From NCBI GenBank assembly GCA_947568835.1, contig OX387605.1, positions 16,682,418 through 16,746,417 on the forward strand: 64,000 bases of DNA. The letters run 5' to 3'. The DNA comes from Protonemura montana (taxonomy: Eukaryota; Arthropoda; Insecta; Plecoptera; Nemouridae). A program made the position numbers and the translations under genes. Shown one piece after another: positions 60,801 to 64,000 of this stretch. Numbering within the stretch: the first letter of the stretch is position 1; every line of letters begins with the position of its first letter. Under the pieces are notes generated by a model. It had not been told where the DNA came from. It saw only the letters and a program-made list of their open reading frames with translations, and searched no databases.

Positions 60801-62000
60801 GCAAAAGTACCGTGCGTACTTGCTTAAAGGACACACAATATGGTAGAAAGAATTGTAATATTTAATCTGTTATATAAATATAAAGTTGTTGCGCAATATT
60901 GTACTACGTTCCATGCCTCTATCACTGTGTACACATTCGAAAGATTTCCTTTTTTTCATGGAAATGTAATCTCTTCGCTTACAAATTTACTCTTCTATTT
61001 TGCATGATGTGCCATTTTGTTTCATCTCTAGTGTGTAACGGAAATAAAATATTTCAATTCTTACCGAATTGCGTTATCCGTCAATACTTTATGGATAGGG
61101 AAGCAAATATCTTTGGTTTCACCCGCATCAAATTACTGTGGCAGAGTCAGTATCATATTTTGTTGGCGCTACTGGGGCAACGGAGAACGGTTCTTGATAT
61201 TCAAAGTCCCATTCTCAGCGTCGGCTCGCTCTGTTTGGCCATGCTTCACACAGAATGGTTTGTTCTAAAGTCCTGTAATGCATTTCGGAAACACGTCGAA
61301 CCGTAAATATCAGCCGGCATAAAAGAAAATGGTCTACTTCGTCATTTTTTCCACCCGCGACTTTCTTGCTAACAAATTTTTATAACTGAGCATTACTTTC
61401 ATTTTGTAAACTGTATTTGCTGGGAAGACACATTTGTGTCCAGTGATATTATCTCTGGTTGTACTCCCGGAAAAGCTACGACCTGGCGTAACGATCCCGG
61501 TGAAGTGTCGGAAAATGTAGTCATCCAGTCTGAGCAACATTGGCTGTTTTAAAAATGTAACCATTGGTACAGTAAAGATATAATTTTTCCCTTTCAAGTT
61601 CATCTCGTAAGTGAGGAAGCTTTGAAGATCTCAACCTCTGAATGAAAAATTAAGCGCTTCTAAACGGAATTCAGATAAAAAGTTAACAATTTAAACTTGC
61701 GTTTAAAAAAAGGTTAAAAAAAGGTTTTTCTGTTTTAATTGTAGTCCGGTACAATCACAACGACACGTCAACTCCTTAGGGTGCTTGGCAGCATCCATTC
61801 GTTCGCTGTAATATTTTTAACAGTCCGTTAACACCACAATACATCTCTAGAAAACCGGTTCTTCAAGCTATCACGCGTACGCAGTTTTCTCTTCGCTAAT
61901 CTGCTATTCAAAAAAAAAGTGAAACCCTCTACCGCAATTAGCGTTCCGTGAAAAACCACACTATAGAATCGAGAACTAACTACCAACGCTTTTCATTTTG
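57810..62000. other. Gene-less stretch
   Basis: Open frames at 59113-59436 (107 codons, with hydrophobic segments) and 60899-61306 (135 codons) begin with GTG or TTG. They have no recognisable domain or splice context, and nothing can be assigned. Confidence 0.4.
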
Positions 62001-62270
62001 GCGGTAGTCGAGAACACGCATTTATCGACGCGCTTAAAATGGACGCGTATACGGTGTTTCGCGTACTGTGCGACTGAAGCGGCGCTTTTCCAGCGGTGAA
62101 AACTGAAGCCGCCGCCGCGCGTGAAATTGATGGACAGCGTTTTGTCGTGATTATTTTGCCGAGTTGGCTCGTGGGATTGCGCGTGGCGAAAACGCTTTCG
62201 AATGGCCCTCTAGTTTTTCATTCCGTCTCGCTAGTTTGTGAATCTCATCTGAGAAATTTGGCGCGAGCGT
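62000..62270. other. CpG-rich segment
   Basis: Dense CpG (GACGCGC, GCCGCCGCCGCGCG) in AT-rich surroundings. A 97-codon frame starts in it (62096-62389), unrecognised. Confidence 0.35.
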
Positions 62271-62300
62271 CTTGGTGTACATATATATATATACACCAAG
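62271..62300. repeat. Perfect hairpin with alternating AT loop
   Basis: CTTGGTGTA and TACACCAAG are exact reverse complements around a 12-nt (CA)(TA) loop. It could form a cruciform. Confidence 0.85.
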
Positions 62301-64000
62301 AGAATGTAACGCCTCGCAGATTCTTTCTTCAGAGACTTAAGAGTGTTCATCCTTTACGAGGACTCTCCGGGAATCCTGTTATAAAGTGAGTCACACTTCT
62401 TTGCACGCGCGTACTTACATTAGCGACGATGGAGGAAATGAACGGGTAGCAAGGAGTGGTGTTGCGCAAGATCTGACCAGTCATATTCTGATCGTGCATT
62501 GAAAACAAAAAAAAGGGTGGAAAATCGGATCGACGATACATTCTCATATCTTAAATCCATTTAAATTGCAATGCTTGCAATGAAAAGAGTATATTATTAT
62601 TATCAGATCTTCTAGCCTCTCAAAAGTTTTCCTGGAGGTCCGTCAAGCTCATGAAATAAAACTAAAATTCCTTTGAAAAGGTCGTGTCCAATTAGGTTAG
62701 AGAAACAACCGCGAGCGGTGGAGAGCGGGGTTTGAGTCCCCGGTTGGGTACGCATTTCTAGAGGGTAGCAGAATTCTACGACAGCGCTAATGATAAACGA
62801 ACTTCGCGAAAAATTCCCACGAAATGACTAATTTACCGACAAAACATCGTCACCACATGTGGCCAGCTCGTTTGGTCAGCAGAAAGTCTAAAATTGATGC
62901 TGACCCTCTGACTCTACCTATAAACTCGATGGTAGCAATGTTCTTGTTAATAAAACGAAAATAAATCTTCACGTCTTGTTAAAATTTGCGTGTAAATAGG
63001 TGCCATGCCACTACAAAATAAAATTTAAAAAAAGATTCTGTATGATTTCACGAGCCGTCTTAAATAACTCGCAGAAATAATTATCTCCTTGCTCTGATTT
63101 AGTTTCCAACGTGCCCTGTAAGTTGATCTGGTTTTTCAAAAGAAGAAGAAGCGAGAAAGAAGCGAATATTGGTGATGGGATTGAGTTAGTGCGCGCAAGA
63201 AGGAAATGTCATGCGGGCAACGGCATTGAGAGAAAGACGCTTGCTTCAAAGACGCGGTATCAAAGGAAAAGAGTGCTAAAGAAGTATTATTCGCAGCGTG
63301 GTCTTTATGTAAAGAATCTTCTTGGACAGACGCGACGAAAATGCCTTTTCGCAAAACTTAAGATTTTTCAGACATGTTAAAATTGAATTAAGTTTGCCTA
63401 CCTTTGGACACATTTTTTGGCTTCCTCAGAAGATTATTGATGAAGTTAACATCCAAAAATAAATCGCCAAAAACACAAGAAACTAAAGAGTTATTTTAAG
63501 GTAATAAAACAATACCCACTCATTCTAAATTCTAAATTCTAAAAGTACTTGGAAAATAGACTTAATTTTAAATATCACGAACATGATACTAGATCAGAAA
63601 GAAATCCGTGTGTGGCTGGGCTAATAAAAGTATATTTTATAGAGGAGTATGTAAGAATTATGCACTTTCTACAAATATTAAAGATGAGGAAGACTTTGTT
63701 AAGTTTAGTAGAAAATTAGAAAGCCATGTTAGTATTTTAGTACAAATTTTAAGCTATGAAATTACAATAATTGATAATGTACTGTAAATAGCATTTTTTT
63801 TGCTAAATAAACAACTTCAAAACAAACAAACAAACTAACTAATGAGATAATGTAACAAAAAAAGAGTAATTTTGTATTAATGCTTAACTAAATTCTAGCT
63901 AAATACGGTGCGAGATGTATTCACAGTTTTTTTTGGATCAACCTGAAGTATTATTTTCATATTGATTTACCGCAGAGAAAGTATGTTACTTTTCCCACAA
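62301..64000. other. Gene-less stretch
   Basis: AT-rich, with no gene recognised. A box B-like GGGTTTGAGTCCC occurs near 62739 without a tRNA fold. Confidence 0.5.

Noticed and set aside
62684-62755. Possible tRNA gene around GGGTTTGAGTCCC
   Set aside because: The T stem is good, but acceptor, D and anticodon arms do not form together in one tRNA layout.
1-64000. CRISPR array, prokaryotic operon or defence system
   Set aside because: No direct-repeat and spacer pattern and no prokaryotic genes; spliced animal gene structure throughout.

Overview
The window is animal genomic DNA, most likely from an arthropod and probably an insect. It is AT-rich, mostly non-coding, and contains one recognisable gene with GT-AG introns from 193 bp to 13.7 kb. 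No bacterial, viral or organellar gene organisation is visible.

Region 1, bases 1 to 33,370: the 3' part of a sidestep (Side) family cell-surface receptor gene on the + strand. Ten exons join with consistent phases into one open frame of about 704 residues ending in TAG. The order is second half of an Ig domain, Ig3, Ig4, Ig5, one fibronectin type III domain, a transmembrane helix and a cytoplasmic tail of about 205 residues. The signal peptide, first Ig domain and first half of the second lie upstream of the window. Side receptors are partners of Beaten path proteins in motor axon guidance and synaptic matching. The tail carries docking-like motifs: YQLV, LPSY, VTYAEL (ITIM-like) and TIYAQI (ITSM-like).

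Region 2, about 33.4 to 45.8 kb: a likely 3' UTR with two AATAAA signals, then gene-poor DNA. It holds a seven-copy 69-bp minisatellite and a roughly 1-kb unit bounded by inverted repeats of about 130 bp. Each inverted repeat carries a hammerhead-ribozyme-like signature; a third, diverged copy lies near 50.2 kb.

Region 3, about 45.8 to 51.6 kb: a series of segments with good splice signals that may belong to an unrecognised, possibly non-coding transcript. It is followed by a CpG-rich island built from direct and inverted repeats, then two tRNA-like (box A/box B) relics on the minus strand.

Region 4, about 51.7 to 64 kb: no gene recognised. Several CpG-rich islands recur here.

Across the whole window the heptamer GGCGTCG/CGACGCC recurs far more often than expected for this composition. 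It clusters in islands and sometimes forms near-perfect palindromes (GGCGTCGCGACGCC). This is the most unexplained non-coding signal. Everything was read by eye; no alignment, HMM or folding program was run.
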